A DNA stretch of 64,000 bases from Flavobacteriaceae bacterium CP2B (GTDB taxonomy: Bacteria; Bacteroidota; Bacteroidia; Flavobacteriales; Flavobacteriaceae): positions 1-64,000 of the forward strand of contig LXTR01000085.1 of assembly GCA_001683825.1 (NCBI GenBank). The letters run 5' to 3'. This document shows, one piece after another, positions 44,524 to 53,460 of this stretch (position 1 is the stretch's first letter; every line of letters starts with the position of its first letter). Under the pieces are notes generated by a model. The model did not search any database. It saw nothing but the letters and a program-made list of their open reading frames with translations, and was not told the DNA's origin. The position numbers were made by a program, and so were the translations under genes.

Positions 44524-45260
44524 TAGTCGTGTAATTTATTACGGGGTTGTTCTTTATGCCAAATGAGAAAATTTCCATCGCGCAGCAATACTTCAAACCC
44601 GAGGGACCTGAGGATCTGCTCGCACTCTTCGGCCTCTTCAAGGGTTAAAATATTGGAAAATGGGTGGATTTCCATAAAAATCCGCTCAAACCTGGAGACC
44701 GCCTCCTGCTGTGTCCTGAGAAAGGCGAGCTCGCCCCCTTCGATGTCCATGATAAGGGTGTTGAAGCGCAACCCGTACTTTTCTTCCAGGTCACTGATAC
44801 GCACCCCTTCCACGTTAATTTTATGGGGCGTCTGACGCTTCAGGCTGCCACCCACTATCAGGTCATGGAGGTAAAAGGTATTGTGTTTGTGGTCGGATAT
44901 CACCTTATGCTCAATATGAAAACCACATTGGTTCTCCCCCTTGTTCTTTTCAATAATTGGGACGAGCCGTGGATTGGCTTCCAAAACTACATGCCGCATT
45001 TTGTCCTTAAGCAGGACATTGGTGAGGCAGGATACGTAGCCCAGGCAGGCACCCAATTCAAGGACCGTATCATCGGGGCGCAGGAACTGTGAAAGGTAGA
45101 GCGCTTCTTCCTTTTCGTAAGTGCCCAGCACAAAACGCCCGCGGAACTTGTAGTTGGTGAGTTCCATAGGCACATGGATAGTTATACCGTTCTGTACAAA
45201 AATCTTTTTAAAAAAGGTAAAGTACATCCCTGCCAGGGTATATCGTGCAGCTTTAAACAT
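44523..45260 (-). CDS. FkbM family methyltransferase
   Basis: A 245-residue SAM-dependent methyltransferase of the FkbM type. The SAM-binding strand is DTVLELGACLGYVSCLTN, and the family motif near the end is MDIEGGELAFL. The acceptor is unknown; relatives methylate sugars. It lies between phzF and hemB inside the hem run with a one-base overlap into hemB. Whether it modifies a tetrapyrrole-related compound is speculation. Confidence 0.88.
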   Translation of the reverse strand: MFKAARYTLAGMYFTFFKKIFVQNGITIHVPMELTNYKFRGRFVLGTYEKEEALYLSQFLRPDDTVLELGACLGYVSCLTNVLLKDKMRHVVLEANPRLVPIIEKNKGENQCGFHIEHKVISDHKHNTFYLHDLIVGGSLKRQTPHKINVEGVRISDLEEKYGLRFNTLIMDIEGGELAFLRTQQEAVSRFERIFMEIHPFSNILTLEEAEECEQILRSLGFEVLLRDGNFLIWHKEQPRNKLHD

Positions 45261-45317
45261 GTCGAACTAACATTTTTTGGTCTGTATTTTAAGACGCCCG
45301 ATCGTCTGCAAAACGGG

Positions 45318-46118
45318 CTACCTGGTTGAAGGGATCTGGATCTCTCCCGTGAGAAAAGATACGGCTTTGCCAGCTATTTTCACCCGCTCCCCCAGGTATT
45401 CGCAGTGCAGGGATCCGCCGCGGGCCGAAAGCTGCCTTGCGGCCAGGGTCGTTTTCTTGAGCACCCCGGACCAATAGGGTACCAGGGTGGTGTGTGCCGA
45501 GCCGGTAACCGGGTCTTCCGGGATGCCGCATCCTGGGGCAAAAAATCGGGAGACAAAATCCACATCTGCTCCGGGGGCCGATACAATCACCCCCCGGGCA
45601 TCGATCCGGTCCAGAAGGAAAAAGTTCGGCTGCAGGGCTTCTATATCTTTTTGGCTTGGGTAGAGGAGCAGGTAGTCCGTTTTTCCTTTCAGGGTACTGA
45701 CAGGTGCTTTTCCCAGGGCTTCAATGAGGTCTGTCCTGTTAGCGACTTCCGATGGGGGGTCTGAGGGGAAGTCAAGCACCAAAAGGCCCCCGTTTTGCCT
45801 GTCTACGGTCAAAGGGCCGCTCCTGTGCGAATGGAATACGATTTTTTCAGCGTCTTTTTCATAGTGGTGCAGGAGCACATGGGCCGCGGCCAGGGTAGCA
45901 TGCCCGCATAGGTCTACCTCGGTTTCGGGGGTAAACCACCGTATTTCATACCGGTTGGCATTTTTAACGGTAAAGGCGGTTTCTGCCAGGTTGTTCTCAG
46001 CCGCGATCTGTTGCATAAGGCCCGCTTCCAGCCAATGTTGCAGCGGGCATACCGCTGCGGGGTTGCCTGTAAAAAGGCGTTCGGCAAAGGCATCGATCTG
46101 GTAAATGGGGATTCTCAT
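45318..46118 (-). CDS. PhzF family isomerase/epimerase
   Basis: A 266-residue PhzF-like protein with the diaminopimelate-epimerase fold in two similar halves. The family start is RIPIYQIDAFAERLFTGNPAAVCPL. The catalytic Glu region is NNLAETAFTV, and the second half has FAPGCGIPEDPVTGSAHTTL. The start at 46118 fits the family; the frame extends to 46160 into the hemF end. Function unknown; phenazine synthesis is not implied. Confidence 0.92.
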   Translation of the reverse strand: MRIPIYQIDAFAERLFTGNPAAVCPLQHWLEAGLMQQIAAENNLAETAFTVKNANRYEIRWFTPETEVDLCGHATLAAAHVLLHHYEKDAEKIVFHSHRSGPLTVDRQNGGLLVLDFPSDPPSEVANRTDLIEALGKAPVSTLKGKTDYLLLYPSQKDIEALQPNFFLLDRIDARGVIVSAPGADVDFVSRFFAPGCGIPEDPVTGSAHTTLVPYWSGVLKKTTLAARQLSARGGSLHCEYLGERVKIAGKAVSFLTGEIQIPSTR

Positions 46119-46150
46119 GCAAAATGGATTTATGCCAAAGGTAGCATTCT

Positions 46151-47065
46151 TTACGACCAATCCCGGGGTTGTTGCAGGACCCGGACCAATTTTTCTTCCG
46201 GGCTCCCTTTTTCGGGGTGGTGGTCATACCGCCATTGCACCTGGGGCGGCAGGCTCATCAGGATGCTTTCGATCCTCCCGTTGGTTTTCAACCCAAAGAG
46301 GGTCCCTTTGTCGTGTACCAGGTTGAATTCCACGTAACGGCCGCGGCGTATTTCCTGCCACTCCCTTTCCCTGGCCCCCCAGGGCAGGCTTTTTCGTTTA
46401 TCCACGATGGGGAGGTAGGCTTCCAGGAAACTGTCTCCAACCGTGGTCACGAATGCGTACCAATCGTCCATCCCCATCTCCTCGTCCTTTTTACAATAGT
46501 CAAAGAACAATCCCCCCACGCCACGGGCTTCTTCCCGGTGTGAATTCCAGAAATAGGTATCGCAGGCGGTTTTGTATCTGGGGTAGAACCCCGGGTGGTG
46601 CGCGTCACAGGCCCTTTTGCAAGTGTCGTGGAAGTGCCTGGCATCTTCTTCGTAGAGGTAATAGGGGGTAAGGTCTTGCCCTCCCCCAAACCACTGGTCT
46701 TTGATGTTACCCTGTTTGTCATACATCTCAAAATACCGCCAGTTGGCATGTACCGTGGGAATCATCGGGCTTTCGGGGTGCAAGACCAGGCTCAGGCCGC
46801 AGGCGAAGAAGTCGGCATCCTTAACGCCAAAGTAGGCCTGCATGCTTTCGGGCAAAGCGCCATGCACGGCTGAGATATTCACCCCGCCTTTTTCGAAAAC
46901 CGCCCCGTTTTCGATGACTCTGGTCCGTCCTCCCCCTCCCTCGGGGCGTACCCAGGGGTCTTCCCGGAATTGGGCTTTGCCATCCACCGCCTCCAGGGCG
47001 TCGCAAATAGCGTCCTGCAGGGTTTGTATGTAGTTGTAAAAGCGGTCTTTAAGGGAGCTCTGCAT
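46151..47065 (-). CDS. hemF: Oxygen-dependent coproporphyrinogen III oxidase
   Basis: A 304-residue HemF that decarboxylates coproporphyrinogen III using oxygen, so heme synthesis here can run aerobically. Motifs: EGGGGRTRVIENGAVFEKGG, MIPTVHANWRYFE, WWFGG-like DQWFGGGQDLTPYYL with the substrate region, and the C-terminal GLKTNGRIESILMSLPP. It follows hemE by 13 bases. Confidence 0.97.
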   Translation of the reverse strand: MQSSLKDRFYNYIQTLQDAICDALEAVDGKAQFREDPWVRPEGGGGRTRVIENGAVFEKGGVNISAVHGALPESMQAYFGVKDADFFACGLSLVLHPESPMIPTVHANWRYFEMYDKQGNIKDQWFGGGQDLTPYYLYEEDARHFHDTCKRACDAHHPGFYPRYKTACDTYFWNSHREEARGVGGLFFDYCKKDEEMGMDDWYAFVTTVGDSFLEAYLPIVDKRKSLPWGAREREWQEIRRGRYVEFNLVHDKGTLFGLKTNGRIESILMSLPPQVQWRYDHHPEKGSPEEKLVRVLQQPRDWS

Positions 47066-47078
47066 TCCTTGGTTTGTT

Positions 47079-48104
47079 TTATTCTTTGAAGTTCTTTACG
47101 GCATCCACAAAGGCCCTGGCATTTTCCAGGGGGATGTTCGGGAGGATACCATGGCCCAGGTTGGCAATGTACCGGTCCTTGCCAAAGGCACGGATCATCT
47201 CGGTAACGCGCCGGGTGATCTCATCCGGGGGCGATAGCAACCTGGCCGGGTCAAAGTTCCCCTGCAGGGTGATCTTTCCTCCCGTCAGGTAGCGGGCATT
47301 GCGGGCCGAGCAGGTCCAATCGATTCCAATGGCCGAAGCACCGGATTTGGCCATCTCACCCAAAGCAAACCAGCAGCCTTTTCCGAACACGATCACCTCG
47401 GTGTCTTCTTTTAGCGCATCAATTATTTGCTGTATGTAGTGCCAGGAAAATTCCTGGTAGTCTTCCGGCGATAGCATCCCGCCCCAGGAATCAAATACCT
47501 GCACCGCGTCTACCCCGGCCCGTACTTTGGCTTTCAGGTAGTCGATGGTGGTGTCGGTAATCTTTTGCAGCAGGGCGTGGGCCGCACGGGGATCGCTGAA
47601 GCAAAGCGCCTTCGCCTTATCAAAGGATTTACTCCCCTGCCCCTGTACGCAATAACAAAGGATCGTCCAGGGCGACCCTGCAAACCCGATCAGGGGGACT
47701 TCATCCGCCAGCTTCTCTTTCGTCATCCGGATGGCCTGCATCACATAATCCAGGGCTTCTGCCGCGTCGGGCACCCGGATGGCATCCACCTCTTTTTTGG
47801 AGCGGATGGGGTGAGGCAGGTAGGGGCCAAAATCAGGCTTCATCTGAACCTCTATACCCATCGCCTGGGGGATTACCAGGATATCACTGAACAGGATGGC
47901 GGCATCCATGCCATAGCGGCGGATGGGCTGCACCGTAATCTCTGAAGCCAGTTCCGGCGTTTGGCAACGGGTAAAGAAATCGTACTTCTCGCGGATCGCC
48001 ATAAACTCAGGCAGGTATCGTCCTGCCTGCCGCATCATCCAAACCGGGGGCCTGGAAACCGTTTCGCCCCGGAGGGCTCTTAAAAACAAGTCGTTCTTTA
48101 TCAT
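47079..48104 (-). CDS. hemE: Uroporphyrinogen decarboxylase
   Basis: A 341-residue HemE, which removes four carboxyl groups from uroporphyrinogen III. The N-terminal [15 protein letters not shown] signature holds the conserved arginines. [12 protein letters not shown] and [13 protein letters not shown] are typical internal motifs. Cofactor-free and soluble. It follows hemD by five bases. Confidence 0.97.
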   Translation of the reverse strand: MIKNDLFLRALRGETVSRPPVWMMRQAGRYLPEFMAIREKYDFFTRCQTPELASEITVQPIRRYGMDAAILFSDILVIPQAMGIEVQMKPDFGPYLPHPIRSKKEVDAIRVPDAAEALDYVMQAIRMTKEKLADEVPLIGFAGSPWTILCYCVQGQGSKSFDKAKALCFSDPRAAHALLQKITDTTIDYLKAKVRAGVDAVQVFDSWGGMLSPEDYQEFSWHYIQQIIDALKEDTEVIVFGKGCWFALGEMAKSGASAIGIDWTCSARNARYLTGGKITLQGNFDPARLLSPPDEITRRVTEMIRAFGKDRYIANLGHGILPNIPLENARAFVDAVKNFKE

Positions 48105-48109
48105 AAAGT

Positions 48110-48856
48110 CTAGTTCTCTTTAGAAGGTTTGTTTTCCGGGGTGGCCGCAGGGACCAAGTCGGCCATTGCCAGCCGGACCACCCGGTCTGTAGTGGGCTTT
48201 TCGGCTATCTTAAACCGATGGGTATGTTTTTTAACGGCAGCCGCGGTAGTAGGCCCTATGCAATATGCTACGGCCTCCCCCAGGGCGTTGTTTTCAAAAA
48301 AACCCTGCACGCCCGAAGGGCTGAAAAACAATATGGCATCAAAAGTACCCACGGGTGTTTTTTGGTGGAGGCGGGTTTCATACGCCACGAGTTCTTTCAG
48401 GTGAACCCCATGGCCCAGCAATAGCCCGGGCAACTCTTCCCTCCTGCGGTTGCCACATACCCATAAGAAAGAAGCGCCGGCGTGCTGCGCCAGGATTTCG
48501 TGGCCGAGTTCATGGGCGTTATAGGACATTTTCACCACCTGCAACCCATGTTTTTCCAGCAAGGCTTTGGTTTTCTCCCCCACGCAAAAACAGCTTTTAC
48601 CCTCATAAGAGGGGGGCTGTCGGTTGCCCTTACTGTGTTTTAGGAAGGCCTTCACCCCATTCTGGCTGGTAAATACCAGGAAGTCAAAACCGGGGGGGAT
48701 GGCCACATCCGTGAAATGAATACTGATCGCGTTGTAGTCGACCACGGAGATGCCGTTGTTTTGGAGCAGCGCCTTTTGGGCGGGGCTTAGTTTTTTGGTG
48801 GAGAGGAGGGACTTGCCCCCTCTCCCGGGCCGAGAGGGAAGTCGCATGCCTGTCAT
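48110..48856 (-). CDS. hemD: Uroporphyrinogen-III synthase
   Basis: A 248-residue HemD, which closes hydroxymethylbilane with ring-D inversion. Sequence is poorly conserved as usual, but [36 protein letters not shown] and [15 protein letters not shown] with [13 protein letters not shown] fit the family. Its ATG overlaps the hemC stop (ATGA), which supports the start at 48856, although the first dozen residues ([13 protein letters not shown]) are unusual. Confidence 0.92.
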   Translation of the reverse strand: MTGMRLPSRPGRGGKSLLSTKKLSPAQKALLQNNGISVVDYNAISIHFTDVAIPPGFDFLVFTSQNGVKAFLKHSKGNRQPPSYEGKSCFCVGEKTKALLEKHGLQVVKMSYNAHELGHEILAQHAGASFLWVCGNRRREELPGLLLGHGVHLKELVAYETRLHQKTPVGTFDAILFFSPSGVQGFFENNALGEAVAYCIGPTTAAAVKKHTHRFKIAEKPTTDRVVRLAMADLVPAATPENKPSKEN

Positions 48857-49770
48857 TTCTTTTCCATTTCCTTTTTGATGCGTTCCATCAATGCATCGCC
48901 TCCTTTTCCCAGGATTTCCCGGGCACAGGCCCTGCCCAGGCCGGCCACCAGGGTGATGGGGACTTCCTTCTCAATTTCGTACTTCTCTTGCCCGTCCAGG
49001 GCCAGCAAGATGCCTTTAAAATGCAATTTTTCGTCCCGGATGGTCGCTAGTGCGCCTATGGGGGCCGTACAGCCGCCCTCCAATTCCCGGAGGAATTCCC
49101 GCTCGATCCAGGTACACAATTCCGTGGGCCCGTCGTTCAGCACCCTGAGGGCTTTTCGTACCTCGGTATCCCCTTCCCTGGCCACGATTAGCATGGCGCC
49201 CTGGGCAGGGGCCGGTACCATCCACTGGAGTTCGGTATGGGCTTCGGGTGTTTTCTGGATGCGCTCCAGGCCGGCTGCGGCAAAAATGGCGGCATCCCAT
49301 GCGTTGTCCTGCAACTTTTGGAGGCGCGTATTGACGTTGCCCCTGAGGTCTTCTATCTCGTGCAAGGGGTATCGGTGCAGCCATTGGGCTTTTCGCCTTA
49401 AGCTGCCTGTGGCCACTACCCCTTCCGTATTCAGGAAGTCGAGGCCTTTGTGGACCAGGATGTCCCTGGGGTTGGCCCTTTTTAGTACGGCCGCCTGCAC
49501 GATGCCTTTGGGGAGTTGGGTGGGTACATCTTTCATGGAATGCACGGCGATGTCAATCTCTTCGTTGAGCATCGCGATGTCCAGGGTTTTGGTAAAAATG
49601 CCTGTGATCCCAAGTTCGTAGAGGGGGACATCAAGCCGGAGGTCGCCGGTGGATTTTACAGGGACCAGTTCGCAGGGATGGCCCAGGGCTTCCAGTTGTT
49701 TTTGTACGGTAGTCGCCTGCCATAGCGCGAGTTCGCTATCGCGTGTCCCCATGCGGATGGCCTTTTTCAT
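48853..49770 (-). CDS. hemC: Hydroxymethylbilane synthase
   Basis: A 305-residue porphobilinogen deaminase. KAIRMGTRDSELALWQ opens the family. The dipyrromethane cofactor is attached to the Cys in ELEGGCTAPIGA. VHSMKDVPTQLPKG is the catalytic Asp region. ATG overlaps the hemA stop by four bases and its stop overlaps hemD in the same way. Confidence 0.97.
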   Translation of the reverse strand: MKKAIRMGTRDSELALWQATTVQKQLEALGHPCELVPVKSTGDLRLDVPLYELGITGIFTKTLDIAMLNEEIDIAVHSMKDVPTQLPKGIVQAAVLKRANPRDILVHKGLDFLNTEGVVATGSLRRKAQWLHRYPLHEIEDLRGNVNTRLQKLQDNAWDAAIFAAAGLERIQKTPEAHTELQWMVPAPAQGAMLIVAREGDTEVRKALRVLNDGPTELCTWIEREFLRELEGGCTAPIGALATIRDEKLHFKGILLALDGQEKYEIEKEVPITLVAGLGRACAREILGKGGDALMERIKKEMEKK

Positions 49771-51023
49771 TTAGGCCACTGTTCTAGTTGGAACACCTTT
49801 TGGATCAATTCCAGGCTCTCTTCAGAATCAATATCCGCTGCTTTCAGGTGGTTGGCAAATTGTTTGGTGATCTTGTGGATGATGCGGTCAGATACAGCGT
49901 CCACGTGCTGCGCATTAAATCCGGAATGTTTTTTCGCCTGGAAGTCGAGTTCCTCATCCTTCATGGTCTTCAACTTTTTCTTAAGGGCTTTCAGGACAGG
50001 GGCGAATTTCCGGGTCTCCAGCCAGAGGGTGAAGTCTTTGCGTACTTCTTCGATGATCTTTTCTGCCTTGGGAACCTCGCGCTTGCGGAGTTCCAGCGTC
50101 TCATCGGTAATCTCGGAAAGTTTGTCCAGGTGCAGGACAGTGACGTTTTCCAGGTTGGCTACCTCTTCGTCCACGTTCTTGGGGATCGACAGGTCCAGGA
50201 TCAGGAGGGGCCGCCGGTTATGAATCAGGTCTTTGGTAATGGTGGGCATGAGGGAACCCGTGGCTACCACCAGGACGTCGGTTTTCCGGATCTCTGTGGG
50301 TAGGTCACCGAAATCCTTGACGATGAGGTTGAATTTGCCTGCGATGCTTTCGGCCTTGCCCCTGGTGCGGTTGATCAGGGTGATATGCGGGTTCTGGGTA
50401 TGCTTGATGAGGTTTTCGCACGTATTCCGGCCAATCTTCCCGGTACCAAACAACAGGATATTCTTTTCGGGGATGTCAGGTACGTGTTTCAGGATATATT
50501 GTACCGAGGCAAAGGCTACGGAGGTGGCCCCGCTGCTGATATCCGTCTCGTTCTTGATCCGTTTGCTGGCCTGTATCACGGAATTGCAAAGTCGCTCGAT
50601 GAAAGGGTTGGCCAGGCCGTGTTTTTTGGAGCGGGCAAAACTGCGTTTGAGCTGGCTGATGATCTCAAAATCGCCCAGGATCTGGCTGTCAAGCCCGGTA
50701 CCTACCCGGAAAAGATGGTCGATCGCTTCGTAGTTCTTGTAGATATAGGCCACTTCCTCAAAGGCCTCCGCATCGCCGGAGGAATTGTCGCACAACAACT
50801 TGATAAGTTGGTAGGGGTGTTGGGCGAAACCGTGGAGTTCTGTCCGGTTACAGGTGGAAATCACCAATAACCCGTCGATACCGGCTGCCTTGGCCTGGGT
50901 GAGCAATCGTTCCTTCGCATCTTCGTCCAGGCTGAACAAACCCCGCACATCGGCGTCTGCCTTCAGGTAACTGAGGCCTACCGAATAGAAAGAATTATGT
51001 TTTGAAATATGGTACTTCTTCAT
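49767..51023 (-). CDS. hemA: Glutamyl-tRNA reductase
   Basis: A 418-residue HemA, first enzyme of the C5 heme pathway. The catalytic Cys58 is in ISTCNRTELHG. The NADPH domain has LLFGTGKIGRNTCENL, and the C-terminal helical dimerisation domain is present. The start at 51023 (KKYHISKHNSFYSVGLSY) is preferred over 51044, which adds seven residues. First gene of the hem run; hemL is not in the window. Confidence 0.96.
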   Translation of the reverse strand: MKKYHISKHNSFYSVGLSYLKADADVRGLFSLDEDAKERLLTQAKAAGIDGLLVISTCNRTELHGFAQHPYQLIKLLCDNSSGDAEAFEEVAYIYKNYEAIDHLFRVGTGLDSQILGDFEIISQLKRSFARSKKHGLANPFIERLCNSVIQASKRIKNETDISSGATSVAFASVQYILKHVPDIPEKNILLFGTGKIGRNTCENLIKHTQNPHITLINRTRGKAESIAGKFNLIVKDFGDLPTEIRKTDVLVVATGSLMPTITKDLIHNRRPLLILDLSIPKNVDEEVANLENVTVLHLDKLSEITDETLELRKREVPKAEKIIEEVRKDFTLWLETRKFAPVLKALKKKLKTMKDEELDFQAKKHSGFNAQHVDAVSDRIIHKITKQFANHLKAADIDSEESLELIQKVFQLEQWPK

Positions 51024-51043
51024 ACACCGTCCATAGAACCCCA

Positions 51044-51074
51044 CAAAAATAATTGGCTTGGGTGAGCAAAAGTA
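51044..51074 (-). promoter_or_regulatory. Candidate -7 boxes upstream of hemA
   Basis: Two TAnnTTTG matches precede hemA on the minus strand: TACTTTTG (51074-51067) and TATTTTTG (51051-51044). The second has TTTG 15 bases before it, shorter than usual. Leaders would be about 37 or 13 bases. Confidence 0.45.
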
Positions 51075-51171
51075 ACGCTGGAAGAACTTTTTGTATCGAT
51101 TAGGGATATACTGCTCCTTAATTTCGTAATTTCGGGGGACAATCAGTAATTATTCTGTCTGAAGGCTATAC

Positions 51172-51192
51172 TATTTAGAAACATTCTAAATA
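51172..51192 (+). promoter_or_regulatory. Palindromic operator between araC and hemA
   Basis: TATTTAGAA (51172-51180), ACA, TTCTAAATA (51184-51192): perfect nine-base arms around three bases, 22 bases before the araC-type start. It resembles operators upstream of iron-related genes as I remember them from flavobacteria. The same half-site occurs at 19282 and 7188. Confidence 0.6.
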
Positions 51193-51214
51193 AATTTATG
51201 AAATTTAATGCTTT

Positions 51215-52099
51215 ATGGAATCAAAAAATGTCGCTGACGGGTCTTTTCAGGTCCTGTCGCTGGAAGAGGAATTTATCATCCTGAAAATGCAGCATGAAGG
51301 TCCCGGTAAATATCCGGTACAGCGTGCGGTAGACAGTAGTTTTATCCAATTTCACTTTTGCCTGAAGGGGCATGCCAAGTTTATTTTCAATGAAGGGCGG
51401 TATGCGCTGGATGTATCGGATGAGCAATCCCTTTTGTTGTACAACACCCAGCAGGACTTGCCCATCAACCTGGAGCTCAACCCCAGGACCTGGATGATCT
51501 CGGTCATCATGAGCATCCGTAAGTTCCATTCGCTGTTTTCGAGGGAGGCGGATTACATCCACTTCCTCAGCGCGGAGAACCGCGACAAGAAGTACTATTC
51601 ACAGGAGGGGGTCAGCCCTGCGATCGCGGTCATCCTGAGCCAGGTCATGAGTTACAACCTGCACCCTTCCATCAAACCCCTCTACTTGCGGGCTAAGGTA
51701 TATGAATTGATGGCCCTGTATTTCAACAGGAGTGAGGAATACGACATGGACCAGTGCCCCTTCCTGGCGGATGAGGAAAACGTAAAGCGGATCCGCAAGG
51801 CAAAGGAAATTATTATAGCCCGTATGGCCGAGCCTCCCACGCTTGCCGAGCTGGCCGATGAAATTGGCCTCAGCCTCAAGAAGCTCAAAGATGGGTTCAA
51901 AGAGGTATACGGGGATTCTGTCTATAGCTTCCTTTTTGATTACAAGATGGACTATGCACGGAAATTATTGGAAACCAACCAGTATAATGTTAATGAGATA
52001 GGCCTTAAGGTTGGCTATAGCACTTCCAGCCATTTTATCGCCGCTTTTAAGAAGAAGTACGGCACCACCCCTAAAAAGTACAGTATGGCTTTGAGTTGA
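51215..52099 (+). CDS. AraC-family transcriptional regulator, divergent from hemA
   Basis: A 294-residue regulator. The N-terminal part (about 1-180) is a cupin-like sensor. The C-terminal AraC DNA-binding domain (about 195-292) has both helix-turn-helix units: PTLAELADEIGLSLKKLKDGFKEVYG and YNVNEIGLKVGYSTSSHFIAAFKKKYGTTPKKY. It shares a 190-base intergenic region with hemA, so it may control the hem genes or itself; the palindrome at 51172 is its nearest site. Ligand unknown. Confidence 0.9.
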   Translation: MESKNVADGSFQVLSLEEEFIILKMQHEGPGKYPVQRAVDSSFIQFHFCLKGHAKFIFNEGRYALDVSDEQSLLLYNTQQDLPINLELNPRTWMISVIMSIRKFHSLFSREADYIHFLSAENRDKKYYSQEGVSPAIAVILSQVMSYNLHPSIKPLYLRAKVYELMALYFNRSEEYDMDQCPFLADEENVKRIRKAKEIIIARMAEPPTLAELADEIGLSLKKLKDGFKEVYGDSVYSFLFDYKMDYARKLLETNQYNVNEIGLKVGYSTSSHFIAAFKKKYGTTPKKYSMALS

Positions 52100-52148
52100 C
52101 GGCCGGGCCTGTCACAATTGCCATTTTCAAAACCACCATCCATTGCTT

Positions 52149-52535
52149 ATGAACCTCAACCAGGTGACCATCCCTTCCAAAGATGTGCCTATTGCCATCG
52201 ATTTCTACCAAAAACTTGGGCTCCACCTGATTGTCGACTCCCGCCCGCGCTATGCCCGCTTCGAATGCCCGGAGGGGGAGGCCACTTTTTCTATACATAG
52301 GGTAGAGCGCTTGCCGGAAGGTCCCGGGACCACGGTCTATTTTGAATGCGGGGATTTGGATGCCCGGGTGGCCGAATTACAGGCGTAGGGGATTCGGTTT
52401 GACACCCTCCCCGTAGACCAGCGCTGGTTATGGAGGGAGGCCCATTTACGGGACCCTGATGGCAATGCCATTATCCTCTATTACGCGGGAGAAAACCGCA
52501 AAAACCCCCCATGGCGGGTCGGCAGCGCAGATTAG
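52149..52535 (+). pseudogene. VOC (glyoxalase-like) gene with an in-frame TAG
   Basis: ATG 52149 opens NLNQVTIPSKDVPIAIDFYQ, a vicinal-oxygen-chelate start. The frame hits TAG at 52386-52388, after codon 79, in VAELQA. The same frame then continues GIRFDTLPVDQRWLWREAH and LRDPDGNAIILYYAGENR to a TAG at 52533-52535, which completes the family fold. One base change (for example from CAG or AAG) explains the stop. So it is a fresh pseudogene, a readthrough case or a sequence error. A full product would have 128 residues. Confidence 0.75.
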
Positions 52536-52725
52536 GAGGCCGGAAACCTGCCTCGGTTAGCGGGAACCAATGGACAACGGCGGCGTATTGCCGCAGGTAG
52601 CCGCAGATGGTATAGCGGGAAGCGGTGGGCGTTTGGAAGGATAGACGATAGGAGCGAAGACTGGCCGGGGGAAGCAAGAGGATGGGGATGAACCCCCTGA
52701 GCCTTCCAAAGACAAGCTACAAACT

Positions 52726-53105
52726 TTTATCCCTGCTTGCTTTCTGCAGCGTTATCCCATAATTTGATAATGGGGTGGGGTTTAGGGCCCCATCCCCCAA
52801 CCACCGTTTCATGGTTGATATTGCCTTACCGCATCACCACATACCCTCATACCCGGATCCGTACTGTTTCCCTGCAAGCGTTTTTCATTCCCTGGCAGTA
52901 ATTTGAACCTGGGGTGGGGGGGCACCCCCCACTCGCCGAAGTATCCAGATTTCCTGCCACGTGCACATGGCCGCATCCTGTATAACCCTATGACCGAACA
53001 ACCACGTGACCGTACCCGTATCCCTACGGTTTCCCTGCAAGCTTTTTTCATTCCCGGGCGCTAACTTGAATCCGGGGTGGGGCTTGGAGCCCCTGTTGAT
53101 GTCCG
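52726..53105. repeat. Three tandem copies of a GGGGTGGGG hairpin repeat
   Basis: Units start TTTCCCTGCAAGC (52867 and 53030; a diverged one at about 52726) and run through CATTCCC and TTGAA to a hairpin: GGGGTGGGG with CCCCATCCCC (52772-52798), and degenerate forms at 52910-52931 and 53073-53093. Spacing is about 140-163 bases. Further copies are at 53313, 54346 and 61490. No gene is credible in 52536-53460; the small frames there change with each repeat. Confidence 0.7.
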
Positions 53106-53312
53106 AGTCTTTAAACGCGATTTTGTGTTTGACAATGGGCATCCCCACGACCAAGAGGGGATTGAGGGGTGTGTCCTACGCGCCTGAATAGCATGGTAAA
53201 ACCCATGCACCCACCCCTTGGTTGTGGGTAGGGTTCCAGCCAGCACAATAGCCCCTAACTACCATCACGCCCCGACACCCCCTATCCATTGCTTGCTTTT
53301 ACCAGCATAGAA

Positions 53313-53361
53313 GGTTATCCTGAAACCGGGACGCGGTTTAGGGCCCCATCCCCGACCACCG
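53313..53361. repeat. Further copy of the GGGGTGGGG hairpin repeat
   Basis: GCGGTTTAGGGCCCCATCCCC followed by GACCACCG matches the right part of the copy at 52772-52804 (TTTAGGGCCCCATCCCCC, then AACCACCG). The left hairpin arm has decayed. It lies about 100 bases before the ThuA start. Confidence 0.6.
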
Positions 53362-53460
53362 TTGCAAATTAATAACCGCATTCCCGCATCCCCGCAGAAT
53401 CGCCTGTACATACCGTATATTTCCGTATCTTATGATGCTGAAAATGAAATCCACCACTAT

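Noticed and set aside
45318-46118. Phenazine biosynthesis locus
   Set aside because: PhzF-like proteins are widespread and no other phz gene is present; the context is heme synthesis.
52471-53246. Small frames on both strands in the hairpin-repeat region
   Set aside because: They are interrupted or changed at each repeat copy and show no protein signature.
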